This document shows positions 16,990 through 26,682 of a stretch of DNA of 64,000 bases, one piece after another. Position 1 is the stretch's first letter. The number at the start of each line of letters is the position of its first letter. The notes under the pieces were generated by a model, which was not told where the DNA came from, did no database searches, and saw only the letters and a program-made list of their open reading frames with translations. Both the position numbers and the translations under genes were made by a program. The DNA lies in the NCBI RefSeq assembly GCF_038811545.1, contig NZ_CP133319.1, positions 2,633,516-2,697,515 of the forward strand, given 5' to 3'. The stretch comes from Rhodoligotrophos sp. CJ14 (GTDB taxonomy: Bacteria; Pseudomonadota; Alphaproteobacteria; Rhizobiales; Im1).

Positions 16990-19900
16990 CTTCCTCGTCC
17001 CCCCGATCGTCTGATCCGTCGTCGTTCCTCGTCGCGCCGGGTGCGAGGCCGAGGTGGACTTCTTCGGCGTGGCGTTCGGCGTTGAGGGCGAGGAGGCGGG
17101 AGAGGATTTCGTCGCGGAAGGCGGAGGGCCAGAACAGGCGGCCCTGGTAGGTGTGGTCGTCCTCGTTGGTCTCGTCGAGGAAGATCGGCTCGGCGCGTTC
17201 GGCGAGATCGTCCCAGCCGTAGGCGCTGAGCACGGCACGATCCATCTCAGCGTGAAGTCGGCGCAGGCGCACGATGTCCTCGCCGCGCTCGTCGGGATTG
17301 TGGAAGCGATTGTAGGTCTTCGTCATCCCCTCGTTGCGAGCGACCATCAGAGCGGCGCGGTGGTCGTGATAGGCCTGGCCGGCTGCTTCGAGTGCCGGGG
17401 AAGTCTCGAAGCCTGCCGGAAAGGGGAAGGTCTCGAAGCAGTCAGACGGGGTGTAACGAAGATCATCCTTCAGCGAAGAAGCAAAGAAACGAGCCCAGAA
17501 TTCATGAGCGCGCGATTGTATCGCAGCGAAAGCCCCAAACGTCGGGAATGTGAACACAATCACGCTGTCTGCGAACTTTAAGTGCGCTGGCATAACGGCG
17601 ACGCTAAATTGAGGCGACACACGACATGTTACGATCACGCGCCGCATCAGCGCGGTCTTTGAAAACAGCTCGTCTCGCGTTCGGTTGAAACGCCACCAGT
17701 TTGCTTTCAGCCGTCGCCCGTCGACGTTGTCCCTGAGCTTCAGGCGCTCTGGTTTGATCTTTTGTTCGGCGATTTCCATCAACTCTGGAAACTGCTGGCG
17801 CGCGCTCTGCTCGTCGAGATCGTTGATATCGAAAACATACCGATGAGGAGCGTGTCTGGGGTCCGAATTGATTTCTTGACCGCCGATGTACGGAAAGATG
17901 CGAGCCTTGGATTCCGGCCGCACCGTTTGGATTTGGCCCATGAGAGCCAGCCCATTCGAAGCACCGGACTTGTCCGTATCATCAAAGAGGAAACCGGAGC
18001 CGTATATGTCCAACCCCTTGTAGGTCTTCTCCAGATTTCGCGCGAGACGACGAGGAGAGCCGTCGTGAATCGAATTGAGAAGAAAGCTGTTTATACAATC
18101 GACTGCCCTGCCATCAATGAACTTCTGCATAGCGATCGTGGTTTTGCTGAAGTGAACAATTGAAACGATCACCGCGGCGTCTCCAGGCCAAGTGAAGCGC
18201 TTGATCACCCTATAAATGGAGCCTCCGTGCCTTAACACGTACATAGGCGCAGCTTCTCTCGTATCTCCTTGCCTAATCGTATTTGTCGCGACGAGACCGG
18301 CGGCTCCACGCGAGGACAAGAGCGCAAATGTCCTTTGGAAGAAATAGGAGACAAGGTCAGACCGATTCCCGGCACCCTCCGCACTTTCCTTCAGGTAAGA
18401 CAAATATCGATCGCCCAACGAGCCTGAAATATTCGTTCCGCCTAAGAAAGGCGGATTGCCGACGATGGCGTCAAAACCCGCATTCACGCGCGCGAACACC
18501 TCTGGGAATTCGATCGCCCAGTGAAACGGTCGCACCGGATGCTCGCCGGTCCTCAGGCTCGCTGCGGCGGCACGGAGCTCATCCCATTTCGCCGAGCCGA
18601 TGCCGGACATCCAGCTCTCGACCGTGGCGCGGTGCTTTTCCCGTGCTTTCGCTTTTGCCTCGGCGAAGAAGGCCGACAGCACAGCGTCGCCGGGAATGCG
18701 CACGAGATCGACTTCCTTTTCGAGCGCCCGATGCTTCTGTTCGAGGATGAAACGCCGCGTGTCATCGGGGGCAGACTGGATCTCGCTGCGCGCCTTCGTC
18801 GCTTCCGTCACGCGGTCCGACACGAATTTGCGGAACAGCGGAAGGCCGGGCTTCGATGTATCCCAATGCATTGCCGCGATCTGCTTGGCGTCCAGCCCGA
18901 CGAGGCTGTCGCCGGATTTCAGCGCATGGTCGAGGAAAGTGAACTCGTGCTCGCGCGCGAGCGTCGCGAGCCAGAGCGAAAGCTTTGCCAGCTCCACCGC
19001 GCGCGGGTTCTTGTCCACGCCGTAGAGACAGCGCTGTGCCACGAGGCGCTTGGCGTGCAACTCCTCGTCCTCATCATCGGGGATGCGCGGCCGCGTCTCG
19101 GGCCAGCGCGTCCAGGCCTTCACCAGCCGCGCCGCCAGTTGCCGGCAGGCCTCGACCAGGAACGCACCCGAGCCCATCGCCGGGTCGCACACTTTTAGCG
19201 ACAGCACCTCTTCCGGCTTGGAATCGGGCCCGAGCCGCTCGAAGGCTGGCTCCAGCGCATGGCGCACGATCGGCTCGGTAAGCGTGCGCGGCGTGTAATG
19301 GCTGCCGGTGCGGCGACGCTCATCGGTCGGCTGCAAGAGTGGCGCGCCAGGCGCGCTGAGCATTGCGCCTGGCGACGCGCGCTCGTCCACGCGCGGCTTC
19401 AGCGCCGCTTCCAGCTCGTCTTGCGTCTTCGCCGCCGCGACCGTCTTTGCCACCTTGTCGGGTAGCTTGACGTCGTAAGCATCCTTCATCCGCTTCTGCC
19501 GCTCCGAGCCTTTCAGCGCGGCAAGCTCCGCGAGATTCACGAAGACCGGAACCTTGTCATTCTTGCCGCCGCGCAGGGCGAGTGCCGGGCCGCTCATCGT
19601 CTCGACGGTGAAGCCCATCACCGTCTCGTAGACGCTGCCGATCTGCTCGACATCGAGCGTGCGGTAGGAGAGCCGCTCACCGTCGAGCACCAAGAGCTTG
19701 TCGAGCACGCCGAGGATGCAGCCGTCCGACACCGGCGCGGGCGCGATCCGGTCGGTGGCTAAGTCTCGGCCGAGGAGGAACGGATAGATCGCCGGATCGA
19801 ACAGATCGCCGCCACGGCCCATGATGAAGCTGCCACCACCGCCCTTGTGGACGAGGCGGAAGAGGACGAGGAGCCTCGCCCAGGCGCCGCGGCGCTCGTC

Positions 19901-20878
19901 CATCGTGTCGGGATACCGCGCGGCATCGGTTGTGAGCTTGGCGTGCAGCGCGCGCACGCCGTAGCCCTGATCGTACAGACGGCGTGCTTCCTCCTCGGTC
20001 GCCGACGGGATGAGGCCGCGGTCCTCGGCGTATAGCAGGAAGACAAGCCTCAGCAGAACCGTGAGCAGCCCGCCGTAAAGTCGATCCGGTTGCTCCTTGG
20101 CGAGGCGCGCGATCCGCGCTTCATCGGCTGCATACAATCCGCGCAGCAGCTGGTGCAAGCTGCCTAGCACCTGCTCGGCGAGCTTTGCTGATACCTCCGC
20201 CTGCGCGTCGCGGCTCTGCTTCAGGAGCGCCGGCAATCGCTGATGTTCGGGCCGATTGTGGAGTATGTCCGCATTGAGCGCGCGTTTGAGGCCGCCGAGC
20301 ATTGGCCGGCCGGCGACCGTCGCCAGCGCGCGTAGTGGAAACGACAGCCAACCGCTCGTCTCGCCCTTGGGCGCGTGGACGAGCCGAAGCTGATCGTCCG
20401 TCAGTAGAATGCCGGCGCGCACGCTGGCTTCGTTCTCGCGCAGGAGCCGCTCGAATCTCTGGTGCGGCGTCGCCTGCCAGCCGCTAAGCGCACCGCGCTG
20501 ATCCGGCGCGACGCCGGGCTCTTCGATGCGGACGAGTAGCGTCGGCCGGCCTTCCGGATCGATAATGGCCCAATGCGGCTCGAGGACCGTGTCCGCCTCG
20601 TCGATCGCCACCGACAATTCATCCGGAAGCGGCCGACCGCCTGGCAGGCCGGCCACCTGATGCTCGCGCCACCCCAGGATTCGCGAGAAGAAAGACCACG
20701 GATCGACGAGGGCTCGCGCCTCGCCCTCTGGGGCGAGACAGGTGGCAACCGCCTCGCCGTCCGCGCGCGTCTGCTCCTCGGGGACGAGGCCGTAGCGGTC
20801 AAGAATGGCCGGGCTGAGGACGAGGCCGACAGGCTGGACATAGCCGAGCCATTCGAGGTTCGGATCGACGACGGGCAT
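16982..20878 (-). CDS. drmMI: DISARM class 1 adenine-specific DNA methylase DrmMI
   Basis: 1298 aa. SAM-binding motif I is CDPAMGSGAFLVEACRQLAA, followed by YGVDKNPRAVELAKLSLWLA, and the N6-adenine catalytic motif IV is AIVGNPPFLGG. The long N-terminal half (1-550) and a C-terminal region with PSDCFETFPFP resemble type IIG/PglX-like enzymes in their target-recognition parts. It would mark host DNA so that the DISARM motors spare it. ATG 20878 is chosen: it gives the MPVVDPNLEWLGYVQPVGLV N-terminus and starts 1 bp downstream of the drmD stop codon. Confidence 0.9.
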   Translation of the reverse strand: MPVVDPNLEWLGYVQPVGLVLSPAILDRYGLVPEEQTRADGEAVATCLAPEGEARALVDPWSFFSRILGWREHQVAGLPGGRPLPDELSVAIDEADTVLEPHWAIIDPEGRPTLLVRIEEPGVAPDQRGALSGWQATPHQRFERLLRENEASVRAGILLTDDQLRLVHAPKGETSGWLSFPLRALATVAGRPMLGGLKRALNADILHNRPEHQRLPALLKQSRDAQAEVSAKLAEQVLGSLHQLLRGLYAADEARIARLAKEQPDRLYGGLLTVLLRLVFLLYAEDRGLIPSATEEEARRLYDQGYGVRALHAKLTTDAARYPDTMDERRGAWARLLVLFRLVHKGGGGSFIMGRGGDLFDPAIYPFLLGRDLATDRIAPAPVSDGCILGVLDKLLVLDGERLSYRTLDVEQIGSVYETVMGFTVETMSGPALALRGGKNDKVPVFVNLAELAALKGSERQKRMKDAYDVKLPDKVAKTVAAAKTQDELEAALKPRVDERASPGAMLSAPGAPLLQPTDERRRTGSHYTPRTLTEPIVRHALEPAFERLGPDSKPEEVLSLKVCDPAMGSGAFLVEACRQLAARLVKAWTRWPETRPRIPDDEDEELHAKRLVAQRCLYGVDKNPRAVELAKLSLWLATLAREHEFTFLDHALKSGDSLVGLDAKQIAAMHWDTSKPGLPLFRKFVSDRVTEATKARSEIQSAPDDTRRFILEQKHRALEKEVDLVRIPGDAVLSAFFAEAKAKAREKHRATVESWMSGIGSAKWDELRAAAASLRTGEHPVRPFHWAIEFPEVFARVNAGFDAIVGNPPFLGGTNISGSLGDRYLSYLKESAEGAGNRSDLVSYFFQRTFALLSSRGAAGLVATNTIRQGDTREAAPMYVLRHGGSIYRVIKRFTWPGDAAVIVSIVHFSKTTIAMQKFIDGRAVDCINSFLLNSIHDGSPRRLARNLEKTYKGLDIYGSGFLFDDTDKSGASNGLALMGQIQTVRPESKARIFPYIGGQEINSDPRHAPHRYVFDINDLDEQSARQQFPELMEIAEQKIKPERLKLRDNVDGRRLKANWWRFNRTRDELFSKTALMRRVIVTCRVSPQFSVAVMPAHLKFADSVIVFTFPTFGAFAAIQSRAHEFWARFFASSLKDDLRYTPSDCFETFPFPAGFETSPALEAAGQAYHDHRAALMVARNEGMTKTYNRFHNPDERGEDIVRLRRLHAEMDRAVLSAYGWDDLAERAEPIFLDETNEDDHTYQGRLFWPSAFRDEILSRLLALNAERHAEEVHLGLAPGATRNDDGSDDRGDEEDG

Positions 20879-20879
20879 G

Positions 20880-23800
20880 TCAGTTACTCTTCGGCCAGAG
20901 GTGCACGAGGCCGATGATCTCCAGCCGGTCGGCAACCACATCGTAGCTGCGCCGCACCCGCTCCGGCTCCGTCGCGGTCTCGCGCGCAAGGCGCTCATAC
21001 TTCGCCTGCCAGCGGCGGCGGTCGCGGCGCGCCTGCTCGGCCTCGCCCTGGTCGAACTCCAGGCTGAGCTGCCGGTCATCGAAGGCCGCCTCGCGTTTGG
21101 CGATGCGTTCGCGCTGCTCGACGAGAAGCTTGCGCAGGGCTTCCGCCTCCTGCTCGCCGACGGCAACGAGCTCGCGCGCAACCTCCGCGCGCCGGGCTTC
21201 TGCGCGTCGTTGCAACTCCGGCTCCAGATCGCCGGCGTCACGAATCGCGGAGGCACGCAACCTCTCGATGATTGTCGATGACGGTGTTCTGTTCTCGCGC
21301 AGCGCCTGTTCGAGCTGATCGAGCGTTGCCTCCTCGCCGCGCTCGCCGAAGGGACGTAGCGGGCTGGTGCGCCGATCCGGCTCGGTCCAGGCCGCCGTCA
21401 CCATCAGCAATTCCTCATGCAGGCGTGCGGCGCCCGGTCCATAGAGCGCAAGCCGGCCGATCAGCACGACGCGCGGCTGGGCGCCCGGTCCGATGATCGA
21501 GCACACGCGGCTCAGACCGCTCGTAAAGCCCTGACTCAGAAACCGCGACAACAGACGGCGCACCAGGCGATGTTCGAGATGGACTTGCAGAACGTCGGGA
21601 GCATCAACACCGGTCGCCGGATCGCGCGCCGGTTCGAACGCGATCGCCCTCAACGGTGTCTCTGCGCGCCAGACCTTCAGCTTTTCCCTCCGGCCGCGGC
21701 GGCGGACACGAAGATCGTCGAGCGCCTCCTGCCACCCGCCGTGCCCAAAAACCGATGCGGCGGGATCGAGCCGAAACAGTTCGGTGCCGCCGATCTTGCC
21801 AGCGCGCGTTGCATCGAGCGAGGCTCCGGCTCGGCCGAGCGCCGCAGCCACAACCGCTTTCAGGTCCGCCGATTCCACGCCCACACGCTTCCGGGAATCT
21901 TCGAGCAGCTTGCGCATTCGATCGAGCTCGCGCGCCTCACGCTGGATGCGCCGCTCCTCGCGGTCGTCCATCTCCTCTCGGGCTTTGGCGACGCGCGGGT
22001 CCTTCTCCAATGCATCGATCTCCCCCGTCACACGCGCATCGCGCAAGCCCTTGCGGGCAAGCAGATCTGCGATGCGGTCCGATAGCACTTGTCCGGCCGA
22101 GCCGAGCTGCCGGTGAATCCGTTCAGTCTTCTCGACAAGGACTTCGAGCACCCGATCCTCGGGGCGCTGCCGATAGACAAAATAACGGCACCACACCTCG
22201 GGCGACGGCTGGAGCTTGCGATCGATCCGGCCATTGCGCTGCTCCAGTCGCGCGGGATTCCAAGGCAGATCGATGTGGATCAGGTCGTGGCAGCGCGCTT
22301 GCAGATTGATGCCCTCGCGCGCCGCATCGGTGCAGATCAGGATGCGAAGCGGATCGGTGGCAGGATCGGCATTGAAGCGCCGTTTCAGCTCTTCGCGCCG
22401 ATCGGTCGAGGTCGCGCCCGTGAAGCAGGCAATGCGGTCCTCCGGATCGAGGTCGTGCAGCGCCTCTAGCAGCCGTCGTTCAAGCCAGCGACGGGTGTCC
22501 TCGTATTCCGTGAAGAGGAGCAAGCGCCGATTGGTCCAATGGCCAGCGGCAGTCATATTTTCTCGAATCCAGGCGGCGAGCTTCACGATGCGGGCATCAG
22601 GCCGGTTGGCATAGCGGCGGGCAACGTCGAGCATCTCGTCAACGAGCGCCTTGTCGCCGATGCCTGTGTCGATCGCCGCGACCACCTCGTCCTCCTCTTT
22701 GGTGATCTTCGCCTCGGCCTCCGCCTCGTCTTCGGGCTCGTCTTCCAGCTCCACCGGCTCAAGCAGCGAGGCGACGGGTTCGATGGTCGGCCCATCCGAG
22801 AGTCGCTGTTCGAGCCTGCCGCGATGTTTTTCGAGTGTGCACGTGAATGCCGCGATCGACGATAGCAACCGCTGCTGCAAGCCGACCATGACCAGCCGCG
22901 AGCGCGCGACTGCGGCAGGCGGCAGATTGCGCGTCTGCTCGGCGACGAGCGCGTCGTAAGCGGCAAGCTTGTTGGCGAGGACGAGTTCCGGCGCATCGGG
23001 CGGCAGACCGTCGATCACGATGGCTTCGACACGCCGGGTCGGGAAATTTTCACCGAAGCGCTTCAGGTCTGATTTCAATCGCCGCACCATGATCGGCGCC
23101 AGATCGTCCGGCCGCACGTCAACGCCGGCCGTGAACCGCTGGGGATCGAGGATTTCGAGAAGACTCGCGAAGGAGTTCGAATGCCCGTTGTGGGGTGTCG
23201 CCGTAAGGAACAGGCGATGCTCGAAGCGCTCCGCAAGCGCGCGGATCGCGCGCGTGAACTGGCTATCGACGGCATAGCGCGATCCGGAGGCGGGCGCGGC
23301 GTGATGCGCCTCGTCGAGGATCAGCAACGAGCGCGCGCGAAACTCACTCAACAGATCGCGGAGCCCGGCGGTGTATACTTCGTCGGTCACCAAAGAATGA
23401 GACAGTAGGAATAGCGAGCCCGAGGCCCACGGGTTTACGGCGAAGCCGCGTTCGCGCCGAACGGCTGCGAGATACTCGCGATCGATGATCGTGAATGCGA
23501 GCCCGAACCTGGCCTGGAGCTCGTCCTGCCATTGACGGGTCATCGACGGAGGCGCGCATACCACGACGAAATCGACGCGCCGTCGAAGAATAAGCTCACG
23601 CAGGATCAGACCGGCTTCGATGGTCTTGCCGGCGCCGACATCATCCGCGATCAGCAGATTGACGCGAGGCAGGGCCAGCGCCTTGGCAAGCGGGACCAGC
23701 TGGTACGCGTCGAGGTGAATGCCGGCCCTGAATGGCGCCTGGAGGAGCTGCCTGTCGGCCGCGGTCGCCGTGTTCCAGCGGATTGAGCGCAGGTAGGCCG

Positions 23801-24089
23801 AGAACACCTCCGGGTCGTCGGTCCCGGGGTTTTCGAACACGGACAAGTGGCTGTCCGCGACAACGGAGGCGTCGACCTCGTCGCGCCACAGCACTTCGAG
23901 TGTCTCGCCCTGAGCGTCGTCATCGATGCAGGCGAGCCGCGCGCGAACGAGCGCATCTCCGCCCGTCACGCTCTCCACGAGCCAAAGGCGGGTGCGCACC
24001 TCGACGAAATCACCGGGCGCCGGAACAGAACCGCGATCCCCCACCGTACCTTCGTAACTAATCTTAGCCCCCTCGAGCACTCGAACCAT
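20880..24089 (-). CDS. drmD: DISARM class 1 SNF2-like helicase DrmD
   Basis: 1069 aa. Motif I is LIADDVGAGKTIEAGLIL, the DEAH box is LILDEAHHAAPASG, motif III is FLTATPHNGH, and the C-terminal motor half has TDAAREGINLQARCHDLIH with NPARLEQRNGRIDR. This is the SNF2 pattern of DrmD. A charged coiled-coil-rich C-terminus follows (about 900-1040, many Glu and Arg). It is the first gene of the cluster. A -10-like TATAAA ends 6 bp before the ATG, and no Shine-Dalgarno is visible. Confidence 0.9.
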   Translation of the reverse strand: MVRVLEGAKISYEGTVGDRGSVPAPGDFVEVRTRLWLVESVTGGDALVRARLACIDDDAQGETLEVLWRDEVDASVVADSHLSVFENPGTDDPEVFSAYLRSIRWNTATAADRQLLQAPFRAGIHLDAYQLVPLAKALALPRVNLLIADDVGAGKTIEAGLILRELILRRRVDFVVVCAPPSMTRQWQDELQARFGLAFTIIDREYLAAVRRERGFAVNPWASGSLFLLSHSLVTDEVYTAGLRDLLSEFRARSLLILDEAHHAAPASGSRYAVDSQFTRAIRALAERFEHRLFLTATPHNGHSNSFASLLEILDPQRFTAGVDVRPDDLAPIMVRRLKSDLKRFGENFPTRRVEAIVIDGLPPDAPELVLANKLAAYDALVAEQTRNLPPAAVARSRLVMVGLQQRLLSSIAAFTCTLEKHRGRLEQRLSDGPTIEPVASLLEPVELEDEPEDEAEAEAKITKEEDEVVAAIDTGIGDKALVDEMLDVARRYANRPDARIVKLAAWIRENMTAAGHWTNRRLLLFTEYEDTRRWLERRLLEALHDLDPEDRIACFTGATSTDRREELKRRFNADPATDPLRILICTDAAREGINLQARCHDLIHIDLPWNPARLEQRNGRIDRKLQPSPEVWCRYFVYRQRPEDRVLEVLVEKTERIHRQLGSAGQVLSDRIADLLARKGLRDARVTGEIDALEKDPRVAKAREEMDDREERRIQREARELDRMRKLLEDSRKRVGVESADLKAVVAAALGRAGASLDATRAGKIGGTELFRLDPAASVFGHGGWQEALDDLRVRRRGRREKLKVWRAETPLRAIAFEPARDPATGVDAPDVLQVHLEHRLVRRLLSRFLSQGFTSGLSRVCSIIGPGAQPRVVLIGRLALYGPGAARLHEELLMVTAAWTEPDRRTSPLRPFGERGEEATLDQLEQALRENRTPSSTIIERLRASAIRDAGDLEPELQRRAEARRAEVARELVAVGEQEAEALRKLLVEQRERIAKREAAFDDRQLSLEFDQGEAEQARRDRRRWQAKYERLARETATEPERVRRSYDVVADRLEIIGLVHLWPKSN

Positions 24090-24095
24090 TCAGAC

Positions 24096-24101
24096 TTTAT
24101 A
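24096..24101 (-). promoter_or_regulatory. -10 box of the drmD promoter, possibly leaderless
   Basis: Minus strand TATAAA is followed by GTCTGA and then the drmD ATG (24087-24089). A transcript started 6-7 bases past this box would begin at or next to the start codon. The -35 is poor. Between here and the GHKL gene (24102-24361) I see no gene. Confidence 0.4.
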
Positions 24102-24361
24102 GTGGCGTCAGACAGAGGAAAGAAGGGAAAGCCAGCTTTGGGTCGCAATCCATGTATTTTGCGGGTCAAGGCAATCGACAGCGTGTCCAGTCCAGCGAGC
24201 AGCCGCGGCTGCTGTTTCGATTCCCGCGGCCCAAGCTCTTTCACCTAAACGGTGCTCATGCGCCGGCAATAATCTGCTATAAAGGACAACCGGGGGCGTG
24301 GACGATTTCCGCAGACGATTGAGACACAAGGCGCACACCCCGTCACGCAACGAGGTCCGGG

Positions 24362-25207
24362 GTGAGCGATGCTCAGGACAGAGACCGGGAGCTGATCGGC
24401 GACTTTGCAGGCGCCGACGATCTGCTTTGGGCGGCGCAGACTGGCCGCCTGGAACGGCTTGGCCGCGTGCGCGTCCTGCGCTCCGGCCGGATCGGTCCGC
24501 TCATTGAAATCCTCATGGCCCGCCGCGCGGATACGGCGGCGCTCGCCGATGTGACCTTGGCCGCGCCATTCGCGGCCTCCGTGGAAGCGGCGCTCGAAAA
24601 AAGGGAGATCAGCGGCACGGGCTTTGAGGCTCGATCGGGCACCTTCCCACTCAGCCGATATGCAGCCGAGGGCGATGGCGCCGATCTCTGGTCGCTCTGG
24701 AAGATGCGGGCCGAACAGGCCGCCATGGCGTCAGGCTTTCCCAAGCCGCTCGCCGCCGGAATCGTCGGCGCGGTGGGCGAATTGCAGGACAATGTCTTCT
24801 GCCACAGCCGCCGGCCGGAAACGGGAATTGCAGCCTATGCGGCGACGGCGGGCGCGTTCGAGGTAGTCGTCGCCGATGCTGGGATCGGCGTGCTGGCGAG
24901 CCTGCGCGAATGTCCGGACTATGCGCCGCTGCGGGACGCCGGCGCCGCGCTCAAGCTGGCGGCCGAGGACGGAAACAGCCGGTTCGGACGCGCCAGCGGA
25001 CACGGATTCGGTATGGGGCAGATGTTTCGGGCGCTGGCCAATCATGACGGCGAGCTACGCTTTCGCAGCGACGACCATGCGCTGACGGTCCGGGGCCACA
25101 GCCCGAGCCTGCAGGGTCATGTCGAGCTGGGCCACAAAGCTCATCTGGGCGGGATGACGATCAGCGTGCTCTGCCGGGCGCCGGCTGGGCTGCACGAGAG
25201 CGCGTGA
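24362..25207 (+). CDS. GHKL-type ATPase (anti-sigma/histidine-kinase-like ATP-binding protein)
   Basis: 281 aa from a GTG start. The C-terminal half is a GHKL ATP-binding domain: N-box ELQDN with H148 (residues 140-148), G1 box VVVADAGIGV (D172, G174), and G2 box GHGFGMG (213-219). No sensor, dimerisation or phospho-acceptor domain is present, so it is not a classical sensor kinase. The N-terminal 110 residues are not recognised. It converges on an operon that begins with a STAS-like DUF4325 protein, which suggests a partner-switch relation. Its last 153 bp overlap the 3' end of that operon on the other strand. Confidence 0.75.
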   Translation: MSDAQDRDRELIGDFAGADDLLWAAQTGRLERLGRVRVLRSGRIGPLIEILMARRADTAALADVTLAAPFAASVEAALEKREISGTGFEARSGTFPLSRYAAEGDGADLWSLWKMRAEQAAMASGFPKPLAAGIVGAVGELQDNVFCHSRRPETGIAAYAATAGAFEVVVADAGIGVLASLRECPDYAPLRDAGAALKLAAEDGNSRFGRASGHGFGMGQMFRALANHDGELRFRSDDHALTVRGHSPSLQGHVELGHKAHLGGMTISVLCRAPAGLHESA

Positions 25208-26332
25208 CGGCCTATGGACCACGACGCGGCGCAGGGTATGCGCGGCGCGGATCGTCGCGATGTTGTGCCTGAGGAGATCGTCGATCGGCGCGCCCTTGGG
25301 TGTGCGCATACGGATCCAGCGCAGGCGGCCCGCCTCGGTGATGACGGCGCTGCGGCGCTTCAACGCGCGGCTGAAGGCGTCACTCTCGACGAGCACGACC
25401 TGACCGAAGCAGGCCCGCAGGCGCGGCAACATCTGGACGCCGCCTCGAACGACCAGCGTCAGCGGCCGTCCGGCGCTGAGCGCCAACGCGCAGAGACGCT
25501 CAACATGCCAATCGATGCGGCCGCGATAGCCGGCGCCGGTGCCGAACTCGAAGGCTACGCACTCGACTTCCGGCCGCTCGGCGATGAAGCGGGTCCAGCG
25601 CTGATAATCGAAGTCGGTCCGGGCGTTGAGATGGAGCGCGGCGGGAATGCCGCCTGCCATGAGCTCGGCCCAACTTAAGCCGATCCGCTTGATCCCGTGC
25701 AGGTTGTCGGGCCGCGGCACGTTGAGGAACACGCTGAAGTTCGGCGCCGTGACCAGCGCAATGCCGAGGTCACGCAGAGTCTGGATCACGCGCGCGCGGT
25801 CGGCGAACGCCCACCACGCTTCGACTTTCACGTCACGGGCGACGCCGCTCGCAATGACCGTGGAGTTTTCGGGGATGAGGAAGCGCGCGGCGAGCTCCGC
25901 CCGAGTCCGCACGAGCGGCTCGCCGGTGCCCATATGAAAGAGCGCATAAAGCGGGACTGCGACGACAGGTTCTCCGAGCGTCTTGATCCGGCTGTATTTG
26001 TGATCGATCAGCGGCACCAGGTCGGGAAGCGGCGGCCGGGCCACCGGGGCGACGCGGGGAATGGTGGCGAGATCGAAACCGTCGACTTCCTGCAACCGCT
26101 CGAAGAAGGCGTGCGGCTTGCGGCGGCAAACCATGTCGCACTTGCTGCGGTCGGCGCACGAGCATAGGTCGCCGCAATCGAAGATCCCGGCATCGGTGTG
26201 CAGGCCGCCGCACTGGTCGAAATCTGGGCAGCCGCGGCATCCCAGCGAGCGCGGATTGCGCGTCGCATCGTCGTGCAGACGGTGTGACGGGTGGAAATCG
26301 TGGGTGGGTTCGTGCGGGGGCCGGAGCTTCAT
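25055..26332 (-). CDS. Cys-rich DUF4417-like protein
   Basis: 425 aa. The N-terminus (about 30-70) has a dense Cys set (CRGCPDFDQC, FDCGDLCSCADRSKC, MVCRR) able to bind a metal or an iron-sulphur cluster. The middle (about 120-270) has LVTAPNFSVFLNVPRPDNLH, then RIGLSWAELMAGGIPAALHLN, and FEFGTGAGYRGRIDWH. This is reminiscent of DUF4417, a family of unknown function seen in phages and mobile DNA. The last 50 residues (Arg-rich) are antisense to the GHKL gene and may be just an overrun. Third gene of the operon, coupled by ATGA to the 117-aa gene. Confidence 0.65.
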   Translation of the reverse strand: MKLRPPHEPTHDFHPSHRLHDDATRNPRSLGCRGCPDFDQCGGLHTDAGIFDCGDLCSCADRSKCDMVCRRKPHAFFERLQEVDGFDLATIPRVAPVARPPLPDLVPLIDHKYSRIKTLGEPVVAVPLYALFHMGTGEPLVRTRAELAARFLIPENSTVIASGVARDVKVEAWWAFADRARVIQTLRDLGIALVTAPNFSVFLNVPRPDNLHGIKRIGLSWAELMAGGIPAALHLNARTDFDYQRWTRFIAERPEVECVAFEFGTGAGYRGRIDWHVERLCALALSAGRPLTLVVRGGVQMLPRLRACFGQVVLVESDAFSRALKRRSAVITEAGRLRWIRMRTPKGAPIDDLLRHNIATIRAAHTLRRVVVHRPSRALVQPSRRPAEHADRHPAQMSFVAQLDMTLQARAVAPDRQRMVVAAKA

Positions 26333-26682
26333 TTGAGCTTGAGCTCCGCGCTGTCGCCGAAGCTGCCGATCCGCTCGACCGTCGCGGGCATCATGCCGTG
26401 ACAGGACTTGATCGTCTGGGCGAGCCCCGCTGGCGGGTTGACTATCCGGGCGATCTCACGATGTCCGTCGAACACGACGAGATCGCTATCGCCGCGCGAC
26501 TGGATTAGGAAGGCGTCGCCCGCCTTTGCCGCGCAGCCCGGGACCAAAGTTGCCGTGATGGTCTGGCTGACGTCGCCGATCTGCACGTCGAGGAGCGATG
26601 GCGTTTTCAGCCGGTCCAGCCCCTTCGCCCACCGCTTCACATAGGGTTTGCCAGCGGCGCTTCGGATGTAGTCGAGGCCCAT
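26329..26682 (-). CDS. unknown 117-aa protein of the STAS/GHKL module
   Basis: Not recognised. It has a basic N-terminus (MGLDYIRSAAGKPYVKRWAK) and a beta-rich middle (ITATLVPGCAAKAGDAFLIQ, DLVVFDGHREIARI), suggesting a small barrel-like domain. The start shares one base with the DUF4325 stop (TGATG) and the stop overlaps the next gene (ATGA), so the three genes are translated as one unit. Confidence 0.7.
   Translation of the reverse strand: MGLDYIRSAAGKPYVKRWAKGLDRLKTPSLLDVQIGDVSQTITATLVPGCAAKAGDAFLIQSRGDSDLVVFDGHREIARIVNPPAGLAQTIKSCHGMMPATVERIGSFGDSAELKLK

Noticed and set aside
7245-24089. BREX or type I restriction-modification instead of DISARM
   Set aside because: No PglZ, BrxC, HsdR or HsdS is present; the DrmA-DrmB pair with DrmD and DrmMI is specific to DISARM.
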